From Clostridiales bacterium (lineage in GTDB: Bacteria > Bacillota > Clostridia > Oscillospirales > CAG-272): a stretch of 14,739 nt of DNA. Positions 1 to 6,184 of this stretch are shown here, piece by piece; positions within the stretch are counted from its first letter, which is position 1, and each line of letters starts with the position of its first letter. The stretch lies in the NCBI GenBank assembly GCA_018370615.1, contig JAGZAC010000010.1, forward strand, positions 1 to 14,739, given 5' to 3'. The notes beneath the pieces were generated by a model that was given only the letters and a program-made list of their open reading frames with translations, made no database searches and was not told where the DNA came from. Both the position numbers and the translations under genes were made by a program.

Positions 1-1
1 G

Positions 2-565
2 CTGGCCTCCGGCTACGGGGACATTCCGGTGGCGGCATACGGCATCGTCAAAAGAATCGACCAGCTTCCGCTAAACGTATCCATGGGACTTTGTCAGGGA
101 TTCATGCCTTTGGTCGGATACAACTTTGCGGCGAAAAACTATCAGCGGATGCGTAAAATTTCCGTATTTTCCTGGAAAACGGCTCTGGTGATGTCCGCAT
201 GCTTTGTGGCCTGCTTTGCCGTTTTCGCACCGCAAATCCTGCATTTGTTCATTCCAGAGGCCCAGACCAGCGCGCTGGGTGCCGCTTTTCTTCGGATTGC
301 CTGCCTGGCAGTGCCGCTGACTTCAGTAAATTTCCTCATCAGCTACACCCTGCAGGCCATGGGCAAGGGAGCTGCGTCCGCCATCCTCACCTTCAGCCGT
401 CAGGGACTTCTCAACATTCCCCTGCTGATTTTGATGAACATGATTTTGGGCCTGTACGGCATGATTTGGACACAGCTGGCAGTAGAAGTCATCATGCTTC
501 CCGTCTCCCTGGGGATGTACGCCCACACATTCAAAAGGCTCCATCCCGGTGGCAGCGGGCTATAA
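2..565 (+). CDS. MATE-family multidrug/Na+ efflux transporter, C-terminal part (5' end outside window)
   Basis: The reading frame is open from the first bases of the window to a TAA at 563-565, giving about 187 residues of a protein that normally has about 450 residues and 12 membrane helices. The visible part begins just before the segment VAAYGIVKRIDQLPLN, followed by GLCQGFMPLVGYNFAAK. This Q-G-x-x-P-L-x-G-Y-N-x-G/A pattern is typical of the second half of MATE transporters. Several hydrophobic helices follow, and the protein ends in a short basic tail. MATE proteins export organic cations or drugs in exchange for Na+ or H+ across the cytoplasmic membrane; the substrate cannot be read from this fragment. 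The next gene starts 84 bases downstream on the same strand with no clear terminator between, so co-transcription with the reductase genes is possible. The GTG at 29 is an internal codon, not a start. Confidence 0.85.
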   Translation: MASGYGDIPVAAYGIVKRIDQLPLNVSMGLCQGFMPLVGYNFAAKNYQRMRKISVFSWKTALVMSACFVACFAVFAPQILHLFIPEAQTSALGAAFLRIACLAVPLTSVNFLISYTLQAMGKGAASAILTFSRQGLLNIPLLILMNMILGLYGMIWTQLAVEVIMLPVSLGMYAHTFKRLHPGGSGL

Positions 566-621
566 CCTCTGGGTTTTTACTGAGTAACAAATGGAGACTT
601 CTGCCAGCCGGCTTTTGGATT

Positions 622-641
622 TATAATAAGGATGTAAGGAG
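622..641 (+). promoter_or_regulatory. Possible -10 box and ribosome binding site before the first reductase gene
   Basis: A perfect TATAAT lies at 622-627 and AAGGAG at 636-641, eight bases before the ATG at 650. No good -35 hexamer is found at 16-18 bp spacing (the best is TTCTGC at 599-604), so the promoter is weakly supported. If it is used, the mRNA leader would be only about 15 bases. The ribosome binding site is convincing. Confidence 0.3.
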
Positions 642-649
642 ATGAGCAG

Positions 650-1645
650 ATGTATACAAGAACATTGGGAAAAGACCTGACGGTTTCCGCAGTGGGCCTG
701 GGCTGCATGGGATTCTCCCACGCCTACGGTGCGCCCACGGAAGGAAAAGAAGTGGTGCGGCTGCTGCGCCAGGCCGTGGAAATGGGGTATACCTTTTTTG
801 ATACCGCCGAAGTCTACGGTACACCGGAGGACCCTCACATCAATGAGCAATTGGTGGGTGAGGCTTTGCTCCCCTACAGGAATCAAGTGGTTATCTCCAC
901 CAAATTCGGCCTGCGGTTTGATTTTGAGAGCGGCAGGGTTCCGTTGCCGCTGGTCTGTGATTCCAGGCCGGACACCATCCGCCAATCGGTGGAAGGGTCC
1001 CTGCAGCGGCTGCAGACCGACCACATCGACCTGTATTTCCAGCATCGCATAGACCCCGAAGTGGAGCCGGAAGAGGTGGCAGGTGTTATGGCGGACCTGA
1101 TTCGGGAGGGAAAAATCACCCACTGGGGCATTTCGGAAACAGATGAAAACTACCTGCGCCGGGCCCATGCTGTCTGCCCAGTGACTGCTGTGCAGAACCG
1201 CTACTCCATGATGGCCCGTCACTATGAGTCGCTGTTTCCTGTTTTGGAGGAGCTGCATGTGGGCTTGGCGGCCTTCTCCCCCATGGCCAACGGATTTTTG
1301 ACAGGCAGGTACGGCAAGGGGACACATTTTGACAAGCAGTACGACTACCGTGCCGCCATGCCCCAGTTTTCAGATAAAGCAATAGATGAAAATCAAGGAC
1401 TGCTGAAGCTGCTCCATGATATGGCAGAGCAGAAAAATGCCACTCCCGCACAAATTTCCATGGCATGGATGCTCTGTAAAAAGCCCTGGATCGTACCCAT
1501 TCCCGGGACACGCAAGCCTGAACGTATGAAAGAAAACGCCGGCGCCGCCGAGGTAATGCTTTCTCCCGGGGAAGTAAAGGCTTTGGACGACGCGCTGAAC
1601 AGTATGAAAATGTCGGCAGTATATGGAGAGATGCAGACGAATTAA
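650..1645 (+). CDS. Aldo/keto reductase (331 aa)
   Basis: Cytoplasmic NADPH-dependent oxidoreductase with the (beta/alpha)8 barrel fold, expected to reduce aldehydes or ketones to alcohols. The catalytic tetrad is complete: D51 and Y56 in FFDTAEVYG, K85 in ISTKFG and H132 in YFQHRID. The N-terminus (TLGKDLTVSAVGLGCMG) and the C-terminal cofactor segment IPGTRKPERMKEN (284-296) are typical of the longer AKR class related to YakC/AKR13-type enzymes. The length of about 330 residues is normal. The start is supported by AAGGAG at 636-641. It is the first of six closely spaced + strand genes, and a second AKR of a different subfamily follows 27 bases later. The substrate is unknown; the fold and chemistry are secure. 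Confidence 0.93.
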   Translation: MYTRTLGKDLTVSAVGLGCMGFSHAYGAPTEGKEVVRLLRQAVEMGYTFFDTAEVYGTPEDPHINEQLVGEALLPYRNQVVISTKFGLRFDFESGRVPLPLVCDSRPDTIRQSVEGSLQRLQTDHIDLYFQHRIDPEVEPEEVAGVMADLIREGKITHWGISETDENYLRRAHAVCPVTAVQNRYSMMARHYESLFPVLEELHVGLAAFSPMANGFLTGRYGKGTHFDKQYDYRAAMPQFSDKAIDENQGLLKLLHDMAEQKNATPAQISMAWMLCKKPWIVPIPGTRKPERMKENAGAAEVMLSPGEVKALDDALNSMKMSAVYGEMQTN

Positions 1646-1672
1646 CAACTATCAAAATGTTAGGAGGAATGT

Positions 1673-2521
1673 ATGATGGAATACGCAACCTTAAACAACA
1701 AAGTCAAAATGCCTATGGCGGGAATCGGAACCTTTCTGCTGACCCCGGACGAGGCAGAAGCGTCCGTGCTCAGCGCCCTGCAGTGCGGCTACCGCCTCAT
1801 CGATACCGCCAACGCCTATGTGAATGAGAAGGCTGTAGGCCGCGCCATGAAGCAGTCCGGCCTGCAGCGGGAAGAGATTTTTCTGGAGACAAAGCTCTGG
1901 CCCAGCTTTTACGAGCAGGACGATGCAGTAGAGAAAACCTTGGAGCGGCTGGGCACCGACTACATTGACCTATTACTGATCCACCAGCCTGCCGGCAACT
2001 ACATTGCTGGGTACCGTCTGATGGAAAAGGCTTATAAAGAAGGGAAGGTAAAGGCCATCGGCCTGTCCAACTTCACAGCAAAGCAGATCCAGGAAATCCT
2101 GCGCATCTGCCAGGTCAAGCCTGCGGTACTGCAAACGGAAGTTCATCCCTACTCCCAGGAGAAAGAGCTGAAACGATTCCTGGACAAGGAGGGAATCGTC
2201 ATTCAGGCATGGTACCCTCTGGGCCACGGTGACAAGGCGTTGATAGAAGAGCCTCTGTTCACCCAGCTGGGCAAAAAATACGGAAAATCCAATGCGCAAA
2301 TCATTCTGCGGTGGCATATTCAGGACGGGAACATCGTCATTCCCGGATCCAAGAATCCGGCCCACATCCGGGACAACTTCGATCTGTTTGATTTTGCCCT
2401 TACAGACGAAGAAATGGCGCAAATCGCCGCCATGGACCAGCAAAAGCGCTATTATATCAGCACCCCGGAGATGCTGAAGGGATATGCCGAGATGGTACCC
2501 CCGGTGGACGCACAGAAATAA
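1673..2521 (+). CDS. Aldo/keto reductase, 2,5-diketogluconate reductase-like subfamily (282 aa)
   Basis: A second NADPH-dependent aldo/keto reductase, shorter than its neighbour and of the AKR5/DkgA-like type. The tetrad is intact: D44 and Y49 in LIDTANAYVNE, K74 in LETKLW and H104 in LLIHQP. GLSNF (130-134), QTEVHPY (154-160) and the cofactor loop IPGSKNPAHIRDN (223-235) are also family hallmarks. AGGAGG at 1662-1667 precedes two adjacent ATG codons at 1673 and 1676; the second has the more usual spacing (8 bases), so the protein may be one residue shorter. Members reduce small keto-acids, glyoxals and other carbonyls; which one applies here cannot be told. Because it differs in subfamily from the preceding AKR, a recent tandem duplication is unlikely and the two probably have different substrates. 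Confidence 0.93.
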   Translation: MMEYATLNNKVKMPMAGIGTFLLTPDEAEASVLSALQCGYRLIDTANAYVNEKAVGRAMKQSGLQREEIFLETKLWPSFYEQDDAVEKTLERLGTDYIDLLLIHQPAGNYIAGYRLMEKAYKEGKVKAIGLSNFTAKQIQEILRICQVKPAVLQTEVHPYSQEKELKRFLDKEGIVIQAWYPLGHGDKALIEEPLFTQLGKKYGKSNAQIILRWHIQDGNIVIPGSKNPAHIRDNFDLFDFALTDEEMAQIAAMDQQKRYYISTPEMLKGYAEMVPPVDAQK

Positions 2522-2562
2522 CAGCATATGTTTTAATAAAAATTTTTAAGGAGTGAACAATC

Positions 2563-3120
2563 ATGCGTAAGAATTTCGGAGAAAAATCCTGGTTTTATCC
2601 TTTACCGGTGCTTATCATCGGCACCTACAATGAAGACGGCACCGCCGACGCTATGAACGCCGCCTGGGGCGGCTTGTACGACGCCGATAAGGTAGTGCTC
2701 TGTCTGAGCGCCGGCCACAGAACCACCGCCAATATCCAGTCCCAGGGGGCTTTCACCGTCAGCTTTGCCGACGCCGCGCACGTGGTGCCTGCTGACTATG
2801 TGGGGATTGTTTCTGCCAATACGGAGCCGAAAAAGCTGGAAAAGTCAGGGTTTCATGTGACAAAAAGCGCATTTGTAAATGCACCTCTTATCGATGAACT
2901 GCCGGTAGCGTTCGAGTGCAAATTCATCAAGGTCAATGAGGATGGAAACATCATCGGCCAGATTGTCAACGTCAGCGTTGATGAAAGCGTACTGGGTGGG
3001 GACGGCAGCATTGATTTTGCAAAATTCCGCCCCATAGCCTTTGAGCCGGCTCACAGCAGCTACCACGTGCTGGGCGAAAAGGTGGGAGATGCCTTCCAGG
3101 ACGGGAAGCAGATAAAGTAA
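2563..3120 (+). CDS. Flavin reductase-like, FMN-binding split-barrel protein (185 aa)
   Basis: Resembles the flavin reductase-like domain of flavoredoxin-type proteins, which bind FMN and pass electrons from NAD(P)H or a redox partner. Family features are the N-terminal barrel segment PLPVLIIGTYNEDGTADAMN (14-32), WGGLYDADKVVLCLS (35-49), HRTTANIQSQGAFTVSF (52-68) and a conserved end segment SSYHVLGEKVGDAF (165-178). Length is normal for the family and no second domain is present, so it may act as an electron-transfer protein or FMN reductase rather than a fused enzyme. The start is supported by AAGGAG at 2548-2553. It lies 41 bases after the AKR and 20 bases before the dehydrogenase gene, consistent with one operon. 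The redox partner is not evident. Confidence 0.85.
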   Translation: MRKNFGEKSWFYPLPVLIIGTYNEDGTADAMNAAWGGLYDADKVVLCLSAGHRTTANIQSQGAFTVSFADAAHVVPADYVGIVSANTEPKKLEKSGFHVTKSAFVNAPLIDELPVAFECKFIKVNEDGNIIGQIVNVSVDESVLGGDGSIDFAKFRPIAFEPAHSSYHVLGEKVGDAFQDGKQIK

Positions 3121-3140
3121 GGCAATAGGAGGAAGCAAAC

Positions 3141-3893
3141 ATGGGAAAATTAGAAGATAAAACAGCCGTTGTTACAGGAGGCGGCTCCGGTATCGGACGA
3201 GCGATTGCAAAGCGCTTCGCAGAGGAAGGCGCGCATGTTGTGATAGTGGGCAGAAAGGAAGGCCCTCTGCAGGAGACCGCTGCGATGGATGGAAAAATTT
3301 CCTATGTCGTCGGCGACATTACAAAAACAGAAACCATTGAAAATATTATCCGTACCGTTGCGGAAAAGTTTCATGGACAATTGGATATTCTGGTCAACAA
3401 TGCAGGCTGGTGCCCGGTACAGCCGATCACTGAATTGACAATCGAAGATTATGACCGCGCGTTTAGCCTGGATGTGCGTGCCCTGGTCAATCTGACCATC
3501 CATGCGCTGCCGCTGATTCGCAAAAGCAAGGGGAACATCATCAACCTGTCCAGCGTGGGTGCCACTCATCGGGCGCCCAACCTTTCCATGTATGTGGGAG
3601 CAAAGGCGGCTGTGGAGAACTTTACACGGGTATGGGCCATGGAGCTGGCCGCTGACGGCGTTCGTGTCAACGCCATCGCACCCGGTGCTATCCGCACCAA
3701 TATTTGGAATGTAACCGATCTGTCCCCAGAGGCGGCGAAGAAACACGAGGAGGGCATCGCTGCAGGCATCCCCTTCGGCCGATTCGGAATGCCGGAGGAA
3801 GTGGCCAATGTGGCAGCCTTCCTAGCCAGCGCGGAAGCCGGCTATGTAAGCGGCGCCATATATGCGGTAGACGGGGCTTCAGGAGCCGCATAA
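3141..3893 (+). CDS. Short-chain dehydrogenase/reductase, SDR family (250 aa)
   Basis: Classical SDR of normal length with a Rossmann fold. The cofactor motif TGGGSGIG is at residues 12-19, NNAG at 86-89, the catalytic serine in LSSVG at about 138, and Y151-x3-K155 in YVGAKAA. The segment VRVNAIAPGAIRT (175-187) and the C-terminal YVSGAIYAVDGASG (235-248) are also characteristic. R38-K39 after the second beta strand (VIVGRK) suggests NADPH preference, which is an inference. AGGAGG at 3127-3132 sets the start. Such enzymes interconvert alcohols and ketones on sugars, acyl chains, steroids or antibiotics; nothing here points to one substrate. It sits centrally in the reductase cluster. Confidence 0.93.
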   Translation: MGKLEDKTAVVTGGGSGIGRAIAKRFAEEGAHVVIVGRKEGPLQETAAMDGKISYVVGDITKTETIENIIRTVAEKFHGQLDILVNNAGWCPVQPITELTIEDYDRAFSLDVRALVNLTIHALPLIRKSKGNIINLSSVGATHRAPNLSMYVGAKAAVENFTRVWAMELAADGVRVNAIAPGAIRTNIWNVTDLSPEAAKKHEEGIAAGIPFGRFGMPEEVANVAAFLASAEAGYVSGAIYAVDGASGAA

Positions 3894-3919
3894 CTTGCAA
3901 AACGTATAGGAGGAATGAG

Positions 3920-4642
3920 ATGAAACGGCCTTTTGTAGTCTGTCATATGCTTACCTCTTTGGACGGAAAAATCGACGGGAGCTTTTTCGGCGCGCCGGAA
4001 ACGGCTCCCGCTCTAAAAGCTTACGGAGACCTTCGGAAGCATTACGGCTGCCAGGCGACCCTATACGGCACTACCACCATGCTGGGCGGATATGCCGACG
4101 GTCCAGCTCCTGCTCTATCGATGGCAGAAGCATCTGTCGCAAAAGAGGACTATATAAACCCGGAGGGCCGGGGGAAGGGAAACTTCATTGTTTCCGTGGA
4201 CCCCAAGGGAGAGCTGGGCTTTTCCTCTCACATTCTAGAGAAAAAGGGGCGTCCCGCCGCCCATGTCATCGAAGCGGTAACCGAGCAGGTCTCTCCGGCG
4301 TATCTTTCCTATCTTCAAAGGTTGGGCATTTCGTACTTATTTGCCGGAAACACCCGGCTGGACTGTGCCCTGCTGCTGCAAAAGCTGCAAAACAGCTTTG
4401 CAATTCAAAGGTTAATGGTAGCCGGAGGCGGAATAGTAAACTGGTCTTTTTTACAAGAGGGTCTGATTGATGAGCTGAGTCTGGTTGTCGCACCGGTGGC
4501 AGACGGCAGCACCACCGCCGTGTCCATCTTTGAAAAGGCGGATTTTCTGCCGTCCCATCCCCCGGCGGCATTTGTTCTGAAAGAGGCGAAGCGCTTGGAC
4601 GGAGACGTCCTATGGCTGCGATATGGACCGCGGCGGCCATAA
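3920..4642 (+). CDS. RibD C-terminal / dihydrofolate reductase-like oxidoreductase (240 aa)
   Basis: Stand-alone protein of the RibD-C/DHFR-like fold, expected to be an NADPH-dependent reductase. Evidence is the N-terminal segment CHMLTSLDGKIDG (8-20), resembling the riboflavin reductase start, and the C-terminal hallmark GGGIVNWSFLQEGLIDEL (169-186) followed by SLVVAPV. No deaminase domain is present and no riboflavin genes are nearby, so a role in riboflavin synthesis is unlikely; many such proteins have unknown substrates. The open frame extends upstream into the dehydrogenase gene, but AGGAGG at 3908-3913 points to the ATG at 3920. It lies 26 bases after the dehydrogenase stop and is probably co-transcribed. 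Confidence 0.88.
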   Translation: MKRPFVVCHMLTSLDGKIDGSFFGAPETAPALKAYGDLRKHYGCQATLYGTTTMLGGYADGPAPALSMAEASVAKEDYINPEGRGKGNFIVSVDPKGELGFSSHILEKKGRPAAHVIEAVTEQVSPAYLSYLQRLGISYLFAGNTRLDCALLLQKLQNSFAIQRLMVAGGGIVNWSFLQEGLIDELSLVVAPVADGSTTAVSIFEKADFLPSHPPAAFVLKEAKRLDGDVLWLRYGPRRP

Positions 4643-4663
4643 AACGAAAGGGATGACAGTATA

Positions 4664-5512
4664 ATGCGGAAAAAAAGGATGTACCTGCTTCTTTTATCGT
4701 CTCTTCTGGTCATTGGCCTTACCGCATGCGGCCCTTCCAACACAGTGCCGGAGTCCCTCTCGCAGGAGGAGCCTGTGACAGACATATCCATCACAGAAGG
4801 GGCAGAAACCTATCGGGGGTTTGTCCTGGACAATGTGCTTCATTCGGAGGAAGAAGGAGACATTCACTATAACCTTTACGTCCCGGACAGCTACGACGGA
4901 AGCGCGCCCTGCGTATTGTTTGTCACGCTCCCCGGCTATGAGGGGCTCTATTTCCAAGGAGTAGGCGCCAACCTTCAGGCGGAAGAATACGGATTTGAAG
5001 CGCAGAAATATAATGAGCAAATGCTTGTGGCCGCCCCACAGCTCAGCGACTGGGGAGAGACATCGGCAGATCAGACCATCGCACTGACGGAATACCTTCT
5101 CTCTCATTATAATATCGACCCAGAGAAAGTGTATCTGGAGGGAATGTCCGGCGGCGGGGAGACAGGTTCCCTCGTAATGGGGAAACGGCCGGAGCTGTAC
5201 ACGGCCTATCTTGCCGTCAGCACCCAGTGGGACGGCGACCTGGAGGTACTGGCCCAGGCGCAGACGCCTGTTTATATGGCGGTAGGCGAAAATGACAGCT
5301 ACTACGGTTCGCAGCCCTTGAAGGATGCTTATGCGCGGCTGTATGCTCTTTATGAGGAAAAGGGGCTGACGGAAGCGGAAATCGACGAGATTTTGGTTTT
5401 GGACATAAAGGAGCAGGCGTATTTCTCCCAGCGCGGATATTCCAATCAGCATGCTGGTGGATTGTCTTTTGCTTTTGACGAGGAGATTATGGGCTGGCTG
5501 TTTGCCAAATAG
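4664..5512 (+). CDS. Lipoprotein with alpha/beta-hydrolase (esterase/peptidase-like) domain (282 aa)
   Basis: The N-terminus has basic residues, a hydrophobic stretch and the lipobox L19-T20-A21-C22, so the mature protein should be lipid-anchored outside the cytoplasmic membrane. A short acidic linker precedes an alpha/beta-hydrolase domain: YNLYVPDSYDGSAPCVLFVTLPGYEG (69-94) and the nucleophile elbow G-M-S162-G-G. Likely acid and base are D211 (VGENDSYYG) and H263 (SNQHAGG), giving a complete triad. It resembles extracellular esterases or S9-like peptidase relatives. The ribosome binding site is weak (AAAGGGA at 4647-4653, about 10 bases from the ATG). It is the last gene of the + strand cluster, 21 bases after the RibD-like gene, and the only one with an export signal. 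Its substrate is unknown. Confidence 0.88.
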   Translation: MRKKRMYLLLLSSLLVIGLTACGPSNTVPESLSQEEPVTDISITEGAETYRGFVLDNVLHSEEEGDIHYNLYVPDSYDGSAPCVLFVTLPGYEGLYFQGVGANLQAEEYGFEAQKYNEQMLVAAPQLSDWGETSADQTIALTEYLLSHYNIDPEKVYLEGMSGGGETGSLVMGKRPELYTAYLAVSTQWDGDLEVLAQAQTPVYMAVGENDSYYGSQPLKDAYARLYALYEEKGLTEAEIDEILVLDIKEQAYFSQRGYSNQHAGGLSFAFDEEIMGWLFAK

Positions 5513-5525
5513 ATATGGAGAAGAG

Positions 5526-5900
5526 ACAACCCCTCCGCCGCCAAAGCGGCACCTCCCCTTACACAGGGGAGGCTTGCGTTTGTTTAGGCCCCTACCAGAG
5601 GAGACATAAGATAAAAGGCTCCCTTGTGCAAAGGGAGCTCCCGCAAAGCGGGTGAGGGATTGTCCCTTTACAACCCCTCCGGCGCGCTTTGCAGCGCCAC
5701 CTCCCTAGGAGTTGCGCAGCAACTCCCACACAGGGGAGGCTTAAGTTTGTGTGGGCTTCCTTGTGGGAAGGCTTGGGTTTGTGTAGGCTCCTACCAGGGG
5801 AGGCTTAAGATAAAAGGCCCCTTGTGGGGAAGCCTAATAAAAAAAGGCCCCCTTGTGCAAAGGGGGCATGTCGACGTAGTCGACAGGGGGATTGTCCCTC
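5526..5900 (+). repeat. Intergenic cluster 1 of GC-rich palindromic repeats in alternating orientation
   Basis: At least four related modules are visible. A, forward, 5526-5574: ACAACCCCTCC, stem GCCGC/GCGGC (5537-5550), then stem CCTCCCC/GGGGAGG (5552-5572). B, reverse, 5618-5665: GCTCCCTT/AAGGGAGC (5618-5638), CCCGC/GCGGG (5640-5652), then GAGGGATTGT. C, forward, 5670-5745: stem GGCGC/GCGCC (5681-5698), then CCTCCC and GGGGAGG separated by an extra hairpin (5708-5726). D, reverse, 5847-5895: GCCCCCTT/AAGGGGGC (5847-5867), TGTCGAC/GTCGACA (5869-5885), then GGGGGATTGT. Between C and D lie decayed pieces (5754-5771, 5815-5838). The outer words ACAACCCC and GGGGGATTGT form terminal inverted repeats. 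No coding potential is evident. Confidence 0.85.
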
Positions 5901-5932
5901 TTTTGACTTTGTATTAATTTACCTACAAACCC

Positions 5933-6031
5933 GTTACATTTTTGTGACATTTTATACATAATTCCGAATATTTCACATTTCTATTGACTTATTTTTACAT
6001 TCGCTTTACACTAAAATTAACGGAATATTAT
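5933..6031 (+). promoter_or_regulatory. Promoter region of the phosphate operon with TTTACA-type repeats (candidate PhoP box)
   Basis: An AT-rich region between repeat cluster 1 and pit carries hexamers at 11-bp spacing: GTTACA 5933 and GTGACA 5944; then TTCACA 5972, ATTGAC 5983 (weak), TTTACA 5994 and TTTACA 6005. The last two have exactly five bases between them. PhoP in Bacillus binds TTAACA-like direct repeats with about 5-bp gaps, so this fits a Pho operator. A TATTAT at 6026-6031 could be the -10 of a PhoP-activated promoter lacking a normal -35. Alternatively, TTGACT (5984-5989), a 17-bp spacer and TACACT (6007-6012) form an ordinary sigma-A promoter overlapped by the repeats. The regulator is an inference; the repeats are seen. 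Confidence 0.55.
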
Positions 6032-6078
6032 ATGGAGTCTGTCAAGGACATGTATACATCTCTTTGAACTCTCAGAAT

Positions 6079-6100
6079 CGGCTTATGGTGCCATATGCCG
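6079..6100 (+). promoter_or_regulatory. Imperfect dyad in the pit leader
   Basis: CGGCTTATGG and CCATATGCCG, separated by two bases, form a nine-pair dyad with one mismatch. It lies in the predicted leader upstream of the large hairpin at 6117-6160. It could be a protein-binding operator or part of a folded leader. No known riboswitch was recognised. Confidence 0.3.
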
Positions 6101-6116
6101 GATGCAGATTAAAATG

Positions 6117-6160
6117 AGAAGGGACGGGGCTTCCATCTTTTTTGAAGCCCCGTCCCTTCT
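6117..6160 (+). terminator. Strong terminator-like hairpin in the pit leader
   Basis: AGAAGGGACGGGGCTTC (6117-6133) pairs perfectly over 17 bp with GAAGCCCCGTCCCTTCT (6144-6160). The loop is ten bases and T-rich, and TATCTTTT follows. The structure ends only 24 bases before the pit start and lies downstream of the predicted promoter, so it would sit in the mRNA leader. It could be an attenuator, a leader-stability element, or a terminator for a short upstream transcript with pit using another promoter. The following T-run is interrupted, so its termination strength is uncertain. Confidence 0.6.
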
Positions 6161-6184
6161 TATCTTTTGGGTAGGTAAAATTTT

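Noticed and set aside
560..1327. Open frame of 255 codons on the - strand
   Set aside because: It is antisense to the first aldo/keto reductase, whose catalytic tetrad and ribosome binding site are clear; the peptide has no family features.
5526..5895. Cluster 1 as a recently inserted MITE with target-site duplication
   Set aside because: The ends are inverted repeats, but no matching short direct duplication is visible in the flanks, and the interior holds several decayed modules rather than one unit.
5526..5900. CRISPR array
   Set aside because: Repeats are palindromic, vary in sequence, alternate in orientation and lack regular spacers; no cas genes are present.
5624..5917. Open frame of 97 codons on the + strand
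   Set aside because: It lies wholly within palindromic repeat cluster 1, reads through hairpin arms, and has no ribosome binding site or recognisable protein features.
6032..6067. Possible 11-codon leader peptide (MESVKDMYTSL) in the pit leader
   Set aside because: No ribosome binding site at proper spacing and no run of one amino acid that would suggest classical attenuation.
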